A stretch of 64,000 nt of DNA from Sphingobacterium rhinopitheci (GTDB taxonomy: Bacteria; Bacteroidota; Bacteroidia; Sphingobacteriales; Sphingobacteriaceae), in NCBI RefSeq assembly GCF_022627575.1, contig NZ_JADEYQ010000003.1, positions 124,001 to 188,000 of the forward strand, in the 5' to 3' direction. A program made the translations under genes and the position numbers. Of this stretch, positions 45,701 to 54,547 are shown in pieces. The stretch's first letter is position 1. Every line of letters starts with the position of its first letter. A model generated the notes under the pieces. The model was given only the letters and a program-made list of their open reading frames with translations, was not told the origin of the DNA and did no database searches.

Positions 45701-48700
45701 GATTTGTAAGGATTTTCCTGACCAATTATGCGGATACAACTGTACTACGGTTAGCGAAAATGCAATTTGTGAAAGGTCAGTGGCGTAGATACAATGCACT
45801 AAACAATGCTGAATTGACTATTAGCGATCCCAGATTAGGAACCGCCGCTACAGATAATTCTACCATTGAAATATCAAACATTAACATAGAAGAAAACAGC
45901 CAACGCATACCAATACCATATGTAATCCCCCCTGGCATCAGCAGACAGATAGATTACACCAATAATAACCTAGCCATACAACAAAATGAACAAGCATTAT
46001 CCCTAGAAATAAAACAGCTAAAAGAGGGCTATGGCAGAGCAGTATTTAAAAGTGCAAATTATGACTTTAGAGGTTATGGAAGAATAGAGATGTATGTACA
46101 TGCAGAAGGCCCTATGCTAGCAGATGATGATGTCAATGTGTTCCTAAGAGTTGGAACAGATGATAAATACCATTATTATGAATATGAGCAGCCACTAGCT
46201 ATCACCATCCCTGGTAGTACCTCCCCCGAAGCAATATGGCCCGAGCAAAACAACTTGAAAATACAACTTAACTATTTTCGAGAAGCAAAATTAGCGCGTC
46301 AAAACACCAATTTCAATGGATTACCATGGCCTATTGATAGGCCATTTGAATATTTAATAGCAGGTCATAAAATTACGGTATTGGGTACTCCTGACCTTAC
46401 ACAGATTAAATGCTTTATGATAGGCATCAAAAACCCGTTGAAGGATGCGATTTCAAATAAGAGCAATAGAAACCCTGTAACTGGTGTATTTTGGTTTAAT
46501 GAACTGCGGCTGACGGATTATGACACCAAAGGAGGCTGGTCAGCTACGGTACGAATGGACTTAAAATTGGCTAATTTTGCTAATATTGCAATCACAGGGC
46601 GAAAATCAACCATCGGCTTTGGTACACTAAGCAAACGAATTACTGACCGTAATAATACGAATGAATTATACTATGATATTTCAACGAATGCTGAACTCGG
46701 CAAATTCTTCAATCCCCAATATGGAATTAGAATACCTTTTTACTTCAGCTTTTCAAAACTAATTAATACCCCTGAATATAACCCATTTAATCAAGACATC
46801 AAATTGAACCAATCACTAGTAGCTTTAAATAATAAGAAACAAGATTCTATACGCCGAATAATCCAAGAATATACCACTCGAAGAAGCTTTATATTTAACA
46901 ATGTACGCAAATTACGCACCGATACGAAAAGACGGATAAAACCATGGGACATCGAAAATATAACCCTTAGCTATGCCTATAGTGAAATGCAGCTACGCAG
47001 CTATACAATAAAAGCTAATATCCATAAAAGCTATAGAGCAATATTAGATTATAAGTATACAAAAAGTACTGCAAACTACTACAAACCATTCAAAGGTATA
47101 ACGAATGACAAATTAGCGATCTTCAAAGACCAGGGTTTTCAATTGCTGCCAACAATACTAAACTTTAGAATGGACATAAATCGTATATATAGTGAGAATA
47201 CTTTCCGTAATAATTCAAATAACAATATACTACCTACCTATTATAATAAGAATTTCAATATAAATAGGATCTATGGTATCAGCTGGGATATTACACCTTC
47301 GCTACGCCTAGATTTCAATGCTACCAATTATGCTATCGTCGACGATCTCAAGGATAGGATTGATGGCATACAAGTAGATACGCTATGGAACAATTTTTGG
47401 AAACTTGGACGTACTATCGATTACAACCATATGCTTAATATCACTTACAATCTACCTATCTATAAAATCCCTTACTTGGATTGGATCAATATCTATTCGC
47501 GCTATGCTGCACAATTCAATTGGCTTAGTGACCCATTTAATGGCTTTCAAAATGGAAATATAAATCTGGGTAATAGCATCCAAAATAATCGAACAATTCA
47601 AATAAACCCAACATTAAACCTCTATTCATTTTACAACAAATTAAATTTTATACGAACAAATAATCCTAACGATACGCAAGGAATAGTACCTATCGTAATC
47701 CAATTATTAACCTCTATACGTCATATTAATGCTGCCTACACACAAACTCAAGGCGTATATATACCCGGATATTTGCCACAGACAAATATCCTAGGTTTTG
47801 ACTTCAAGGCTAAGGCGCCAGGAATAGGTTTTCTAGTTGGAAGGCAAGGCAATAGTATAGAAAAAGCGATAATCAACAATTGGATAAGTACAGATACACT
47901 ATTCAATCAGCCCACGATGACGACGTATTCCAAAAACTGGTCCGGTATTGTTCATATTGAACCAATAAAGAATTTGAAAATAGATGTAACTTTTTCGAGG
48001 GTACATAATTTCAATATAGCAATAGATCAATTTTATGATGTAAAAAAAGAACTATTTCAACAAGGCAAGGCGAATATAAATGGCAATTACACCATATCAC
48101 AAATAGCACTACGGTCATCCTTTCGAAACAGTAACCAACTATATCAAGAATTCAAAAATTACAAAATAGAGATATCTCAAGAATTGGGATCGAAAAATAT
48201 AAATTCTGTTGGATTAAAACCAGACGTATATGCGGATGGTTATAGCGCCAATCAGCAAGATGTAATTGTTAACTCATTCTTGGATATATTCCAACGAAAA
48301 CAAAAAACTAGAATCAACAGAAAACCAACGCTCCCACTCCCCAATTGGCGATTAAACTATACTGGATTAATTGACTTATTATCTCTAGAAAATAGAATGC
48401 AGATGATAAACATATCCCATGCTTATCAATCCCAATATATCATCAGTGCCTACCAAGCAAATCCGTTATTAAAAGAAGAAAATGGAAACATATATTCTAG
48501 AGATTACCAAGACAATTTTTCGGCGATAATGGCATACCCATCCATAGCCATTGTAGATCGATTCGTCCCCTTGATCGGCATAAATATAAGACTGAAAAAT
48601 GCATGGTCTCTAAATAGTGAATACCGCAAATCTAGGGATTTCAATATTAGCCTACAGAATAGCCTATTAGCTGTACAAGAAGAGAAATCCCTAATAATGG

Positions 48701-49020
48701 GGATAGGCTATAGAAAAACTAATATTAGGCTACCACTAACCAGATGGCCCAACAAAGGAAGAAAGAATAATATCAATATGAAGGCAGACTTTGCACTTAA
48801 CCAACGAAAAACGTCGATTTTTCGGGAAGAGTTTACCCTAGCAGAAATTGCCGCGGGCAATAAAAGTATTAGTATAAATCCATCGATAGAATACAGTACA
48901 AATAGGTATTATAGTATTCGTATCTTTTACAATTCAAACAGGGTTCAACCGTACACATCGCAAAATTTTATTACCGCATATACCTATTTAGGTATAAATC
49001 TCCGTTTACAGTTTCCATAA
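42763..49020 (+). CDS. sprA: SprA/Sov, type IX secretion translocon (N-terminally interrupted)
   Basis: SprA is the giant outer-membrane barrel through which type IX secretion substrates pass, needed for secretion and gliding in Flavobacterium. This open part has 2085 residues; with the upstream in-frame codons the total is about 2239, shorter than the ~2400 I expect. Recognisable segments are SLIHGSESLFGIKARIGY, HYFLAQYFRENYNQSL, ITHIEVWVTNN, SYIDDFEGSFSYLDIKSA and VFWFNELRLTDYDTKGGW. It ends in a short aromatic C-terminus (YLGINLRLQFP). The ATG at 42763 (VNMPLS) is the first available after the in-frame stop but is internal to a conserved block, so it is not the native start. The frame remains intact for 6 kb. 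Confidence 0.88.
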   Translation: MPLSTSLIHGSESLFGIKARIGYRNFNFTSIYAQQKTNNREIVLNNGSQEGKIEISIADYEDRQHYFLAQYFRENYNQSLQTAPIINSGIQITHIEVWVTNNTFTHARDIIALIDLGEISPYNQHLITKLNSKLPSSGIKGQNNTELSNNLLQLVSNTPKSTNSLVDFFASSGGKDNYARLTQAKQLIENQDYTIHRKLGYLSLNSPLRQNQVLAVSYRYTYKGKIYQVGELSIDNPVLANTPSLLYTKLLQNEIIDTKLPTWDLMMKNIYRLQSSNIEKYNFDLQIYYSDPTTGLESPILYEGHNSKNKTWLEIVHLDRLTQNNAYTADGIFDWLPGITIDDQKGRLIFPQIAPFGKDLTANFTEAEDQLIEKYSFYELYQLTKSDVIQKYTNKNRFQIRGKYKTGTANEFYLGTFNLQPGTVRISTAGILLLENTDYIIDYTIGILTIINPLLLITGQPLLVTIENEAIFSAQRKTLLGARLDVAVTKNLAIGATLMSLSERPLTAKTTIGSESITNTLYGFDISYTKQSASLTKIVNKIPFLHTVDPSYIHMYGEFAKSITRVNSKGNSAQASYIDDFEGSFSYLDIKSAAGWQIAATPQHFSESSLINDLAYGYNRSLLAIYSIDPVFYQGSRSNPNVDSQYLIDNRSRRITEKEVFPLKEVARGTDAFLSTLDIAFYPMLRGPYNFSTTGIMSNGNFDNPTQKWGGIFKKIEQTDFEAQNIDYLEMWLMDPSLTNSNKAGGDMYINLGNISEDILKDGLKSIENGISPIGDENILVETVWGKIAKNTPIVQTFENNEQSRAYQDIGLDGLNNDQERLFYASFLTQLQRKISPEAYATLHNDPSTDDFLYFRGNHFSPSISILDRYKYFNGTQGNSRTAMQSVRDFGVANSAKTLLPDGEDLNRDNTMNETDAYYQYKLSTRKQDMRVGRNYIVEEQSSTVQIMNRNIAVKWYKIRIPLSSYQSKIGNIENFKNIRFVRIFLTNYADTTVLRLAKMQFVKGQWRRYNALNNAELTISDPRLGTAATDNSTIEISNINIEENSQRIPIPYVIPPGISRQIDYTNNNLAIQQNEQALSLEIKQLKEGYGRAVFKSANYDFRGYGRIEMYVHAEGPMLADDDVNVFLRVGTDDKYHYYEYEQPLAITIPGSTSPEAIWPEQNNLKIQLNYFREAKLARQNTNFNGLPWPIDRPFEYLIAGHKITVLGTPDLTQIKCFMIGIKNPLKDAISNKSNRNPVTGVFWFNELRLTDYDTKGGWSATVRMDLKLANFANIAITGRKSTIGFGTLSKRITDRNNTNELYYDISTNAELGKFFNPQYGIRIPFYFSFSKLINTPEYNPFNQDIKLNQSLVALNNKKQDSIRRIIQEYTTRRSFIFNNVRKLRTDTKRRIKPWDIENITLSYAYSEMQLRSYTIKANIHKSYRAILDYKYTKSTANYYKPFKGITNDKLAIFKDQGFQLLPTILNFRMDINRIYSENTFRNNSNNNILPTYYNKNFNINRIYGISWDITPSLRLDFNATNYAIVDDLKDRIDGIQVDTLWNNFWKLGRTIDYNHMLNITYNLPIYKIPYLDWINIYSRYAAQFNWLSDPFNGFQNGNINLGNSIQNNRTIQINPTLNLYSFYNKLNFIRTNNPNDTQGIVPIVIQLLTSIRHINAAYTQTQGVYIPGYLPQTNILGFDFKAKAPGIGFLVGRQGNSIEKAIINNWISTDTLFNQPTMTTYSKNWSGIVHIEPIKNLKIDVTFSRVHNFNIAIDQFYDVKKELFQQGKANINGNYTISQIALRSSFRNSNQLYQEFKNYKIEISQELGSKNINSVGLKPDVYADGYSANQQDVIVNSFLDIFQRKQKTRINRKPTLPLPNWRLNYTGLIDLLSLENRMQMINISHAYQSQYIISAYQANPLLKEENGNIYSRDYQDNFSAIMAYPSIAIVDRFVPLIGINIRLKNAWSLNSEYRKSRDFNISLQNSLLAVQEEKSLIMGIGYRKTNIRLPLTRWPNKGRKNNINMKADFALNQRKTSIFREEFTLAEIAAGNKSISINPSIEYSTNRYYSIRIFYNSNRVQPYTSQNFITAYTYLGINLRLQFP

Positions 49021-49042
49021 GATTAATTTAATGTATTCTTCC

Positions 49043-49050
49043 TACATTTG
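49043..49050 (+). promoter_or_regulatory. Bacteroidota -7 element for msrC
   Basis: TACATTTG matches TAnnTTTG and lies 21 bp before the ATG at 49071. Confidence 0.55.
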
Positions 49051-49070
49051 TAGCAATAAAGAAAAAGAGA

Positions 49071-49541
49071 ATGGCAGAAGATTTAAGCATAAACAAAGGG
49101 TCAAAAGAAGAACAATACAAAAGTTTGGTCCCACAGATCAAAGCTTTATTGACAGGTGAAGATGATTTAATAGCTAATCTGGCAAATATAGCGGCAGCAC
49201 TAAAAGAACAGTTCAACTTCTTTTGGGTAGGCTTTTATTTAGTGAAAAATGAACAATTAGTATTAGGTCCCTTCCAAGGGCCGGTTGCGTGTACACGTAT
49301 CGCCTACAATCGTGGTGTCTGCGGTTCCGCATGGGCACAAAAAGAAACACTAATAGTCCCTAATGTGGACGAGTTTCCAGGCCATATCGCCTGTAGCTCC
49401 TTATCAAAATCTGAAATCGTAATCCCATTATTTAGGGACAACGAAGTATATGCCGTATTGGATGTGGACAGCAGTTCGTTGAATACATTTGACGAAATAG
49501 ACAAAAAGTACCTACAAGAGATTTTAGCGCAATTATCCTAA
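49071..49541 (+). CDS. msrC: Free methionine-(R)-sulfoxide reductase (fRMsr, GAF fold)
   Basis: The enzyme reduces free methionine-R-sulfoxide, an oxidative damage product, in the cytoplasm. The 156-residue protein is a single GAF domain with family blocks FFWVGFYL, LVLGPFQGPVACTRI, RGVCGSAWAQ and HIACSSLSKSEIVIPL. The cysteines C74, C84 and C108 fall at the three positions used in catalysis and recycling. Its stop codon lies inside a palindrome shared with the convergent WD40 gene, so both proteins end in the same residues (QLS). Confidence 0.92.
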   Translation: MAEDLSINKGSKEEQYKSLVPQIKALLTGEDDLIANLANIAAALKEQFNFFWVGFYLVKNEQLVLGPFQGPVACTRIAYNRGVCGSAWAQKETLIVPNVDEFPGHIACSSLSKSEIVIPLFRDNEVYAVLDVDSSSLNTFDEIDKKYLQEILAQLS

Positions 49542-49555
49542 TACTTAGGATAATT
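49531..49555. terminator. Perfect 11-bp palindromic hairpin containing both stop codons of convergent genes
   Basis: Arms 49531-49541 and 49545-49555 surround TAC. The left arm ends with the msrC TAA and the right arm begins with the reverse TAA of the WD40 gene. There is no T-run. It may act as a compact shared terminator. Confidence 0.6.
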
Positions 49556-50447
49556 GCCATATTTTAATAACCTTATCATCACCAGCAGTAGCAATAACAT
49601 TTAACGCTGGATCAAAACATTGCGTGTTGATGGAAAGGAAATGTGATTCTATACCTTTGTCACGCGATATATTCTTCAGTAATTTCAGTTCTGTATTCCA
49701 AATCTTAATTGTTTTATCACGACTAATAGTCGACAATAAACTATTGCCTAATGGCTGTATTCCGTATACGGTAAACATATGTGGCACTATAGTATCAACA
49801 ATAAGTAAGGTCGACATATCCAATTTATTAAGCTTAGCATCACGACCTCCAGACAACAAATAGCCTCCTACAAAAGCCAAACTCGAAACACCTCCTTCAT
49901 GTATTTTTTTATGTGCTATAAGATGAAAATCATGACTATCGTATAGATAGACAATCCCATCTTTGTCACCAAAAGCAATTGTCTTTCCATCAGGACTTAA
50001 AGAAATACTACGCACTGTAGTTTTGGAAATTTCAAATTGATACAACAAATCGAAAGTCGCTACATCCCAAACATAGGCTTTCCCTTGTTCGCCGATGGCT
50101 AACAATTCATTCTTATTGGCCAAATATTGTAGCGCAAATATTGCTCCTTTCTCCACCTTCAAGCGTGCTTTTAAAGCCACATTTTCATTACCTTCAATCA
50201 CCAACAGCTCACCATTACGCAATCCTGCAAATAGGTATTCAGACTGTGGAATAGAAAGCAAACAATAAACCGAAGAAGCTACGGTACACAATACGCGCTT
50301 AAATACACCTGTTGCTAAGTCCCACTCTACAATCCCCTTATCATTGCCTGCAGAATACAATACTTTTTTTGCTGCATCTATCGCTACCGTGTAAATAGGA
50401 TTTTGATGTCCTACTAATGTACTACGTAAATTAACTTCCATATTCAT
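49545..50447 (-). CDS. WD40-repeat beta-propeller protein
   Basis: The 300-residue protein is made of about six to seven WD40 blades. Examples are GHQNPIYTVAIDAAKKVLYS, NDKGIVEWDLATG, EQGKAYVWDVATFDL, SRDKTIKIWNTEL and DDKVIKIWQL at the end. It has no signal peptide, so a cytoplasmic scaffold or binding role is likely; the partner is unknown. A GTG at 50468 overlaps the -7 element, so the ATG at 50447 (MNMEVNLRSTLVGH) or 50441 is preferred. It is downstream of no other gene on its strand and has its own promoter. Confidence 0.88.
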   Translation of the reverse strand: MNMEVNLRSTLVGHQNPIYTVAIDAAKKVLYSAGNDKGIVEWDLATGVFKRVLCTVASSVYCLLSIPQSEYLFAGLRNGELLVIEGNENVALKARLKVEKGAIFALQYLANKNELLAIGEQGKAYVWDVATFDLLYQFEISKTTVRSISLSPDGKTIAFGDKDGIVYLYDSHDFHLIAHKKIHEGGVSSLAFVGGYLLSGGRDAKLNKLDMSTLLIVDTIVPHMFTVYGIQPLGNSLLSTISRDKTIKIWNTELKLLKNISRDKGIESHFLSINTQCFDPALNVIATAGDDKVIKIWQLS

Positions 50448-50467
50448 ATCATAAAAAAAGTGCTGCA

Positions 50468-50475
50468 CAAAGATA
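50468..50475 (-). promoter_or_regulatory. Bacteroidota -7 element for the WD40 gene
   Basis: TATCTTTG on the minus strand is an exact TAnnTTTG match, about 21 bp before the preferred start. It lies 33 bp after the hisIE stop, separating this gene from the histidine operon. Confidence 0.6.
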
Positions 50476-50508
50476 CAGCACTTTCGTATTTTCTATAGTA
50501 AATAATAC

Positions 50509-51093
50509 TTATTGATGTCTACTTTCAAGATTTTTGGCAATTGTCTCTAAAGAAATACCTTTTTCACGAAGTAATACAATCAAATGAAATAACAAATCCG
50601 AAGATTCATTAATAAAGTCCGTTTCTGTTTCTGTCAACGCGGCAATAACAGTTTCTACAGCTTCTTCGCCTACTTTTTGAGCAATTTTATTTATCCCTTT
50701 TGTACGCAATCTATTGACATAAGATTCTTCATTAGGAAAATCATATCTATGCTTTACAATACGTTCCAATTCTAACAAAAAATTAGCCCCAAATTCGGTA
50801 TTGAAGCAGCTTCTTGTTCCAGTATGACAAGTCGGACCTACAGGCTCCGCTTTGATCAAAATAGTATCTTGATCACAGTCGATATAATAGCTCTTCACTT
50901 GAAGAAAATTACCACTTTCTTCCCCTTTCGTCCAAAGTCTATCTTTACTTCTTGAATAAAAAGTAACTTTTTTCTCTGTTTGCGTCTTTTGCCAAGCTTC
51001 GTCATTCATATAGCCCAACATCAACACCTCTAGTGTTTGAAAATCTTGGACGATAACAGGTACCAATCCATTACCTTTTTCAAAATCTACCAT
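50509..51093 (-). CDS. hisIE: Bifunctional phosphoribosyl-AMP cyclohydrolase/phosphoribosyl-ATP pyrophosphatase
   Basis: It carries out histidine steps 2 and 3. The 194-residue protein has the HisI domain (GLVPVIVQDFQTLEVLMLGYMN, then zinc ligands in DCDQDTILI and GPTCHTGTRSCF). The HisE domain follows (about 105-194), with KVGEEAVETVIAALTET and NESSDLLFHLIVLLREKGI. It is the last gene of the minus-strand his run, 55 bp after hisF. Confidence 0.96.
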   Translation of the reverse strand: MVDFEKGNGLVPVIVQDFQTLEVLMLGYMNDEAWQKTQTEKKVTFYSRSKDRLWTKGEESGNFLQVKSYYIDCDQDTILIKAEPVGPTCHTGTRSCFNTEFGANFLLELERIVKHRYDFPNEESYVNRLRTKGINKIAQKVGEEAVETVIAALTETETDFINESSDLLFHLIVLLREKGISLETIAKNLESRHQ

Positions 51094-51148
51094 ATCTTTA
51101 TTTTATTAATTCATCAGCTACTGACAGCTAACGTATTCAAATGAAGTA

Positions 51149-51901
51149 TTATCTAACGATAATACCATTACTTCTTAATGTACTTTTCAATTCCGGAATT
51201 AATATTTCACCATAGTGAAATACCGAAGCAGCTAAAGCAGCATCAACATTCGCGTCCAGAAAAGTATCCACAAAATGTTGTTGACTACCGGCACCACCAG
51301 AAGCAATTAGCGGGATATTGATATGGTCATTGATTTTCTTCAATAAGCCATTATCAAAACCATTTTTAGTGCCATCATGGTCCATAGAGGTTAGCAAGAT
51401 CTCTCCTGCGCCACGACTTTCAGCCTCTTTAATCCAATTTTCCGTTTCAATAGTTGTTTTATCACGTCCACCACGCAAGTGTACATAATTTTTGCCCTCT
51501 ACAAAACGAGTATCTACTGCTATCACTACAAATTGAGTCCCAAAAGCTTTCGCTAGATCATCTATCAATTGAGGATTACGTACCGCAGCAGAGTTAATTG
51601 ATATTTTATCAGCCCCACTATTGAGTAGTATCTCGGCATCACGCATTTCATTAATACCGCCACCTATTGTAAATGGTATATTAACTTGTCGTGCTACAGC
51701 TTTTACTAAATCGATTGTTGTTTTACGACCTTCATGTGTAGCGGTGATATCCAAAAATACTAATTCGTCTGCCCCTTGTTCAGAATACTGCCACGCTAGC
51801 TCTACAGGATCACCCGCATCTCTAAGGTCAACAAAATTAACGCCCTTTACAGTACGTCCATCTTTGACATCCAAACAAGGAATAATACGCTTTGCTAGCA
51901 T
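51149..51901 (-). CDS. hisF: Imidazole glycerol phosphate synthase cyclase subunit
   Basis: HisF joins ammonia from HisH to PRFAR, forming imidazole glycerol phosphate and AICAR. The 250-residue (beta/alpha)8 barrel starts [20 protein letters not shown], with the catalytic D11, and has the second acid in [11 protein letters not shown], plus phosphate-binding FTIGGGI and IASGGAGS. Its ATG shares one base with the hisA stop (TAATG), so the two are translationally coupled. Confidence 0.98.
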   Translation of the reverse strand: MLAKRIIPCLDVKDGRTVKGVNFVDLRDAGDPVELAWQYSEQGADELVFLDITATHEGRKTTIDLVKAVARQVNIPFTIGGGINEMRDAEILLNSGADKISINSAAVRNPQLIDDLAKAFGTQFVVIAVDTRFVEGKNYVHLRGGRDKTTIETENWIKEAESRGAGEILLTSMDHDGTKNGFDNGLLKKINDHINIPLIASGGAGSQQHFVDTFLDANVDAALAASVFHYGEILIPELKSTLRSNGIIVR

Positions 51902-52653
51902 TAAAACTTAATTAATGATTTTAAATTCCAATCTTTAATCTCTTCAATAGTAATCTTGTTTTCGTATATCGCTTTACCGACAACACAAGACTCGATAGAT
52001 CCTAAGCTTTGTAAATCTTCAATATCTTGCATTGATGAAATACCTCCTGAACCTATTAATTTGATAATAGGTGAATGATCTAATAATTTCTTGTACAATT
52101 CTACACCAGCACCACCTAACTTACCATCTTTAGAGATATCTGTACATAGGAAACGAAAGAAGCCTAATGCTAAACATTTGTCTATATATTCAATCAATTT
52201 AATCGGTGAGCTCTCTAACCAGCCTGAATATTTGATCACCTCGTCCAATACATCGATAGCAATAACAATATGATCTGCATATTTTACAGGGCCCACATTC
52301 AATTGTGCCAACTCCTCTAAGAAAGAAGGATTAGTAATCGCTTGTGTACCTACGATAACACGGTAAATGCCAGCATCCACTAGTTCTTTAACTTTTTCAA
52401 TGCTACGAACACCTCCACCATATTGTACTTTCATATCCGTTTTGCGGATAATTTCAAAAAGATACTCTTGGTTAGAAAAGTCACCTTTAGCACCATTCAA
52501 ATCAATAATATGTACCATTTCGGTACCATTAGCATAATAGTTGTTGATTTGATCTTCTAAAGCGATGTCATATGTAGTGACATCATTATAGTTACCTTCT
52601 CTTAAACGTACTACTTTTTTGTCTAAAACATCAATCGCAGGGATGATATACAT
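51901..52653 (-). CDS. hisA: Phosphoribosylformimino-AICAR-phosphate isomerase
   Basis: HisA isomerises ProFAR to PRFAR. The 250-residue barrel has the catalytic D8 in [20 protein letters not shown], the second acid in [10 protein letters not shown], and phosphate-binding QYGGGVRS and IGSGGISS. It is 16 bp downstream of hisH and overlaps hisF by one base. Confidence 0.98.
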   Translation of the reverse strand: MYIIPAIDVLDKKVVRLREGNYNDVTTYDIALEDQINNYYANGTEMVHIIDLNGAKGDFSNQEYLFEIIRKTDMKVQYGGGVRSIEKVKELVDAGIYRVIVGTQAITNPSFLEELAQLNVGPVKYADHIVIAIDVLDEVIKYSGWLESSPIKLIEYIDKCLALGFFRFLCTDISKDGKLGGAGVELYKKLLDHSPIIKLIGSGGISSMQDIEDLQSLGSIESCVVGKAIYENKITIEEIKDWNLKSLIKF

Positions 52654-52669
52654 AATATTTTTATTTTAA

Positions 52670-53260
52670 TTAAAATCTAGAAAAATTTAATAATAATTGC
52701 TCTCCAAAAGCGCCTGACTTCTCTGGGTGAAACTGTACCCCAAAGAAATTATCCTTTTGAATAGCTGCCGCAAATGGAAGCCCGTATTCACAACTAGCAC
52801 CTACGCTTTTTTCGTCACGCTCAATAAAATAAGAATGTACAAAGTAAAAATACGTATTATCCATTATTCCATGGAATAATGGGCAATTATTTTCTATCTT
52901 AATACTATTCCAGCCCATATGTGGCACTTTATGACCGATACGGTTATCGAAGTGTAACGTTTTCAAAGGGAAAATATTTAACAGATTAGCATTTCCTTCT
53001 TCAGAAAAAGAAGTCATCAGCTGCATCCCTACACAGATCCCCAAAACAGGCTTCTTCAAGGCTAGAATCGTATCTACCAATCCTGTATCTTGAAGCTTTT
53101 GCATGGCGGCCCCAGCGTGACCTACCCCCGGAATAATGATACGTTCATACAAATCAAAATCCTCCTTTGAATTTATCATGCCATAGGAAACATTTATTCT
53201 ATCTAATGCTGCTGTTAATGAAAAGATATTCCCTGCTCCGTAATTTACTATTCCTATCAT
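52670..53260 (-). CDS. hisH: Imidazole glycerol phosphate synthase glutaminase subunit
   Basis: HisH hydrolyses glutamine and channels ammonia to HisF. The 196-residue class I amidotransferase has IVNYGAGNIFSL, the nucleophile C76 in GICVGMQLM, and the catalytic histidine and glutamate in GVQFHPEKSG. It starts 144 bp after hisB, a gap with a weak -7-like TGCATTTG on the minus strand, so hisHAF-IE may have its own promoter. Confidence 0.97.
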   Translation of the reverse strand: MIGIVNYGAGNIFSLTAALDRINVSYGMINSKEDFDLYERIIIPGVGHAGAAMQKLQDTGLVDTILALKKPVLGICVGMQLMTSFSEEGNANLLNIFPLKTLHFDNRIGHKVPHMGWNSIKIENNCPLFHGIMDNTYFYFVHSYFIERDEKSVGASCEYGLPFAAAIQKDNFFGVQFHPEKSGAFGEQLLLNFSRF

Positions 53261-53404
53261 ATTTACTTACATTGAGTAATATAAATAGCGAAGTTTACAA
53301 ATGCAAATTCGCTAATTCATACGCTATATGAGAATGGAGTATTGTGATTGTAAATCAAGATTAAAAAATCCATAATTCCTTATCCAACGCCTCCAATCTA
53401 TATT

Positions 53405-54544
53405 CTATAACACTCCCTTAGTACTTGGCAATTGCATATTGTCTGCATCGCGACGTACTGCTTTCTTGATTGATTTGGCGAAAGCCTTGAAAATAGCTTC
53501 TATTTTATGATGCTCATTATCCCCTTCAGCTTTGATATTAAGATTAGATTTTGAAGCATCAGAGAATGATTTAAAGAAATGGAAAAACATCTCTGTTGGC
53601 ATATCACCAATTTTCTCTCTCTTAAACTCTGCGTCCCAAACAATCCAATTGCGGCCACCAAAATCTAATGCTACTTGTGCCAAACAATCGTCCATCGGTA
53701 AAGTATACGAATAACGTTCAATACCACGTTTGTCCCCTAATACTTTAAGAAAAATCTCCCCCAATGCAATACCTGTATCTTCGATAGTATGGTGCTCATC
53801 AATATGCAAGTCCCCTTTTGCCTTTACGGTCAGGTCCAAAGCACCATGACGTGCTATCTGATCTAACATATGGTCAAAGAATGGCAATCCTGTATCTATA
53901 TCAGCTTTCCCTGAACCATCTAAGTTCAATTGAATAAAGATATCTGTTTCATTTGTTTTACGGATATGCTCGCCTGTACGTGCACCTAATTTTAGAAATT
54001 CATAGATAGCTTTCCAATCTGCTGTCTCCAAAGCAATAGATTCTGGAGAGATCTCTACTCCTTCGGCTTGTCCCAATTCATCATTGTTGCGCAACCATAT
54101 TGCTTTAGCGCCAAGATTCTGTGCTAATTTAACATCGTTGACACGGTCACCAATCACAAATGATTCTGCTAGATTATATTTCGTTTCATCAAAATATTCC
54201 CCCAACATACCAATACCTGGCTTGCGTGTAGGTGCATTTTCATGTGGAAAGGTACGGTCGATATGCTCTTTAGCAAATTCAACCCCTTCGCCCTTTAATA
54301 TATCAATAATAAAATGGTGTACAGGCCAAAAATTAGCTTCAGGATGAGAATCTGTTCCTAATCCATCTTGATTAGATACTAATATCAACTCAAAATCCAA
54401 CTCTTTAGCAATACGTGGTAAGTATTGCAAAGCTCCAGGATAAAATTTTAATTTTGCAAAAGAATCTATCTGCTGATCTTCTGGTTCTATGATTAAAGTA
54501 CCATCGCGATCGATAAATAATACTCTTTTTTTCAATTCTGCCAT
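53405..54544 (-). CDS. hisB: Bifunctional histidinol-phosphatase/imidazoleglycerol-phosphate dehydratase
   Basis: This fusion catalyses histidine steps 6 and 8. The 379-residue protein begins with a HAD phosphatase ([14 protein letters not shown], nucleophile D12 and acid D14; up to about residue 165). It continues with the IGPD domain, whose metal-binding histidine clusters are [28 protein letters not shown] and [19 protein letters not shown]. It sits 3 bp after hisC and is the long, E. coli-like form. Confidence 0.97.
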   Translation of the reverse strand: MAELKKRVLFIDRDGTLIIEPEDQQIDSFAKLKFYPGALQYLPRIAKELDFELILVSNQDGLGTDSHPEANFWPVHHFIIDILKGEGVEFAKEHIDRTFPHENAPTRKPGIGMLGEYFDETKYNLAESFVIGDRVNDVKLAQNLGAKAIWLRNNDELGQAEGVEISPESIALETADWKAIYEFLKLGARTGEHIRKTNETDIFIQLNLDGSGKADIDTGLPFFDHMLDQIARHGALDLTVKAKGDLHIDEHHTIEDTGIALGEIFLKVLGDKRGIERYSYTLPMDDCLAQVALDFGGRNWIVWDAEFKREKIGDMPTEMFFHFFKSFSDASKSNLNIKAEGDNEHHKIEAIFKAFAKSIKKAVRRDADNMQLPSTKGVL

Positions 54545-54547
54545 CTC

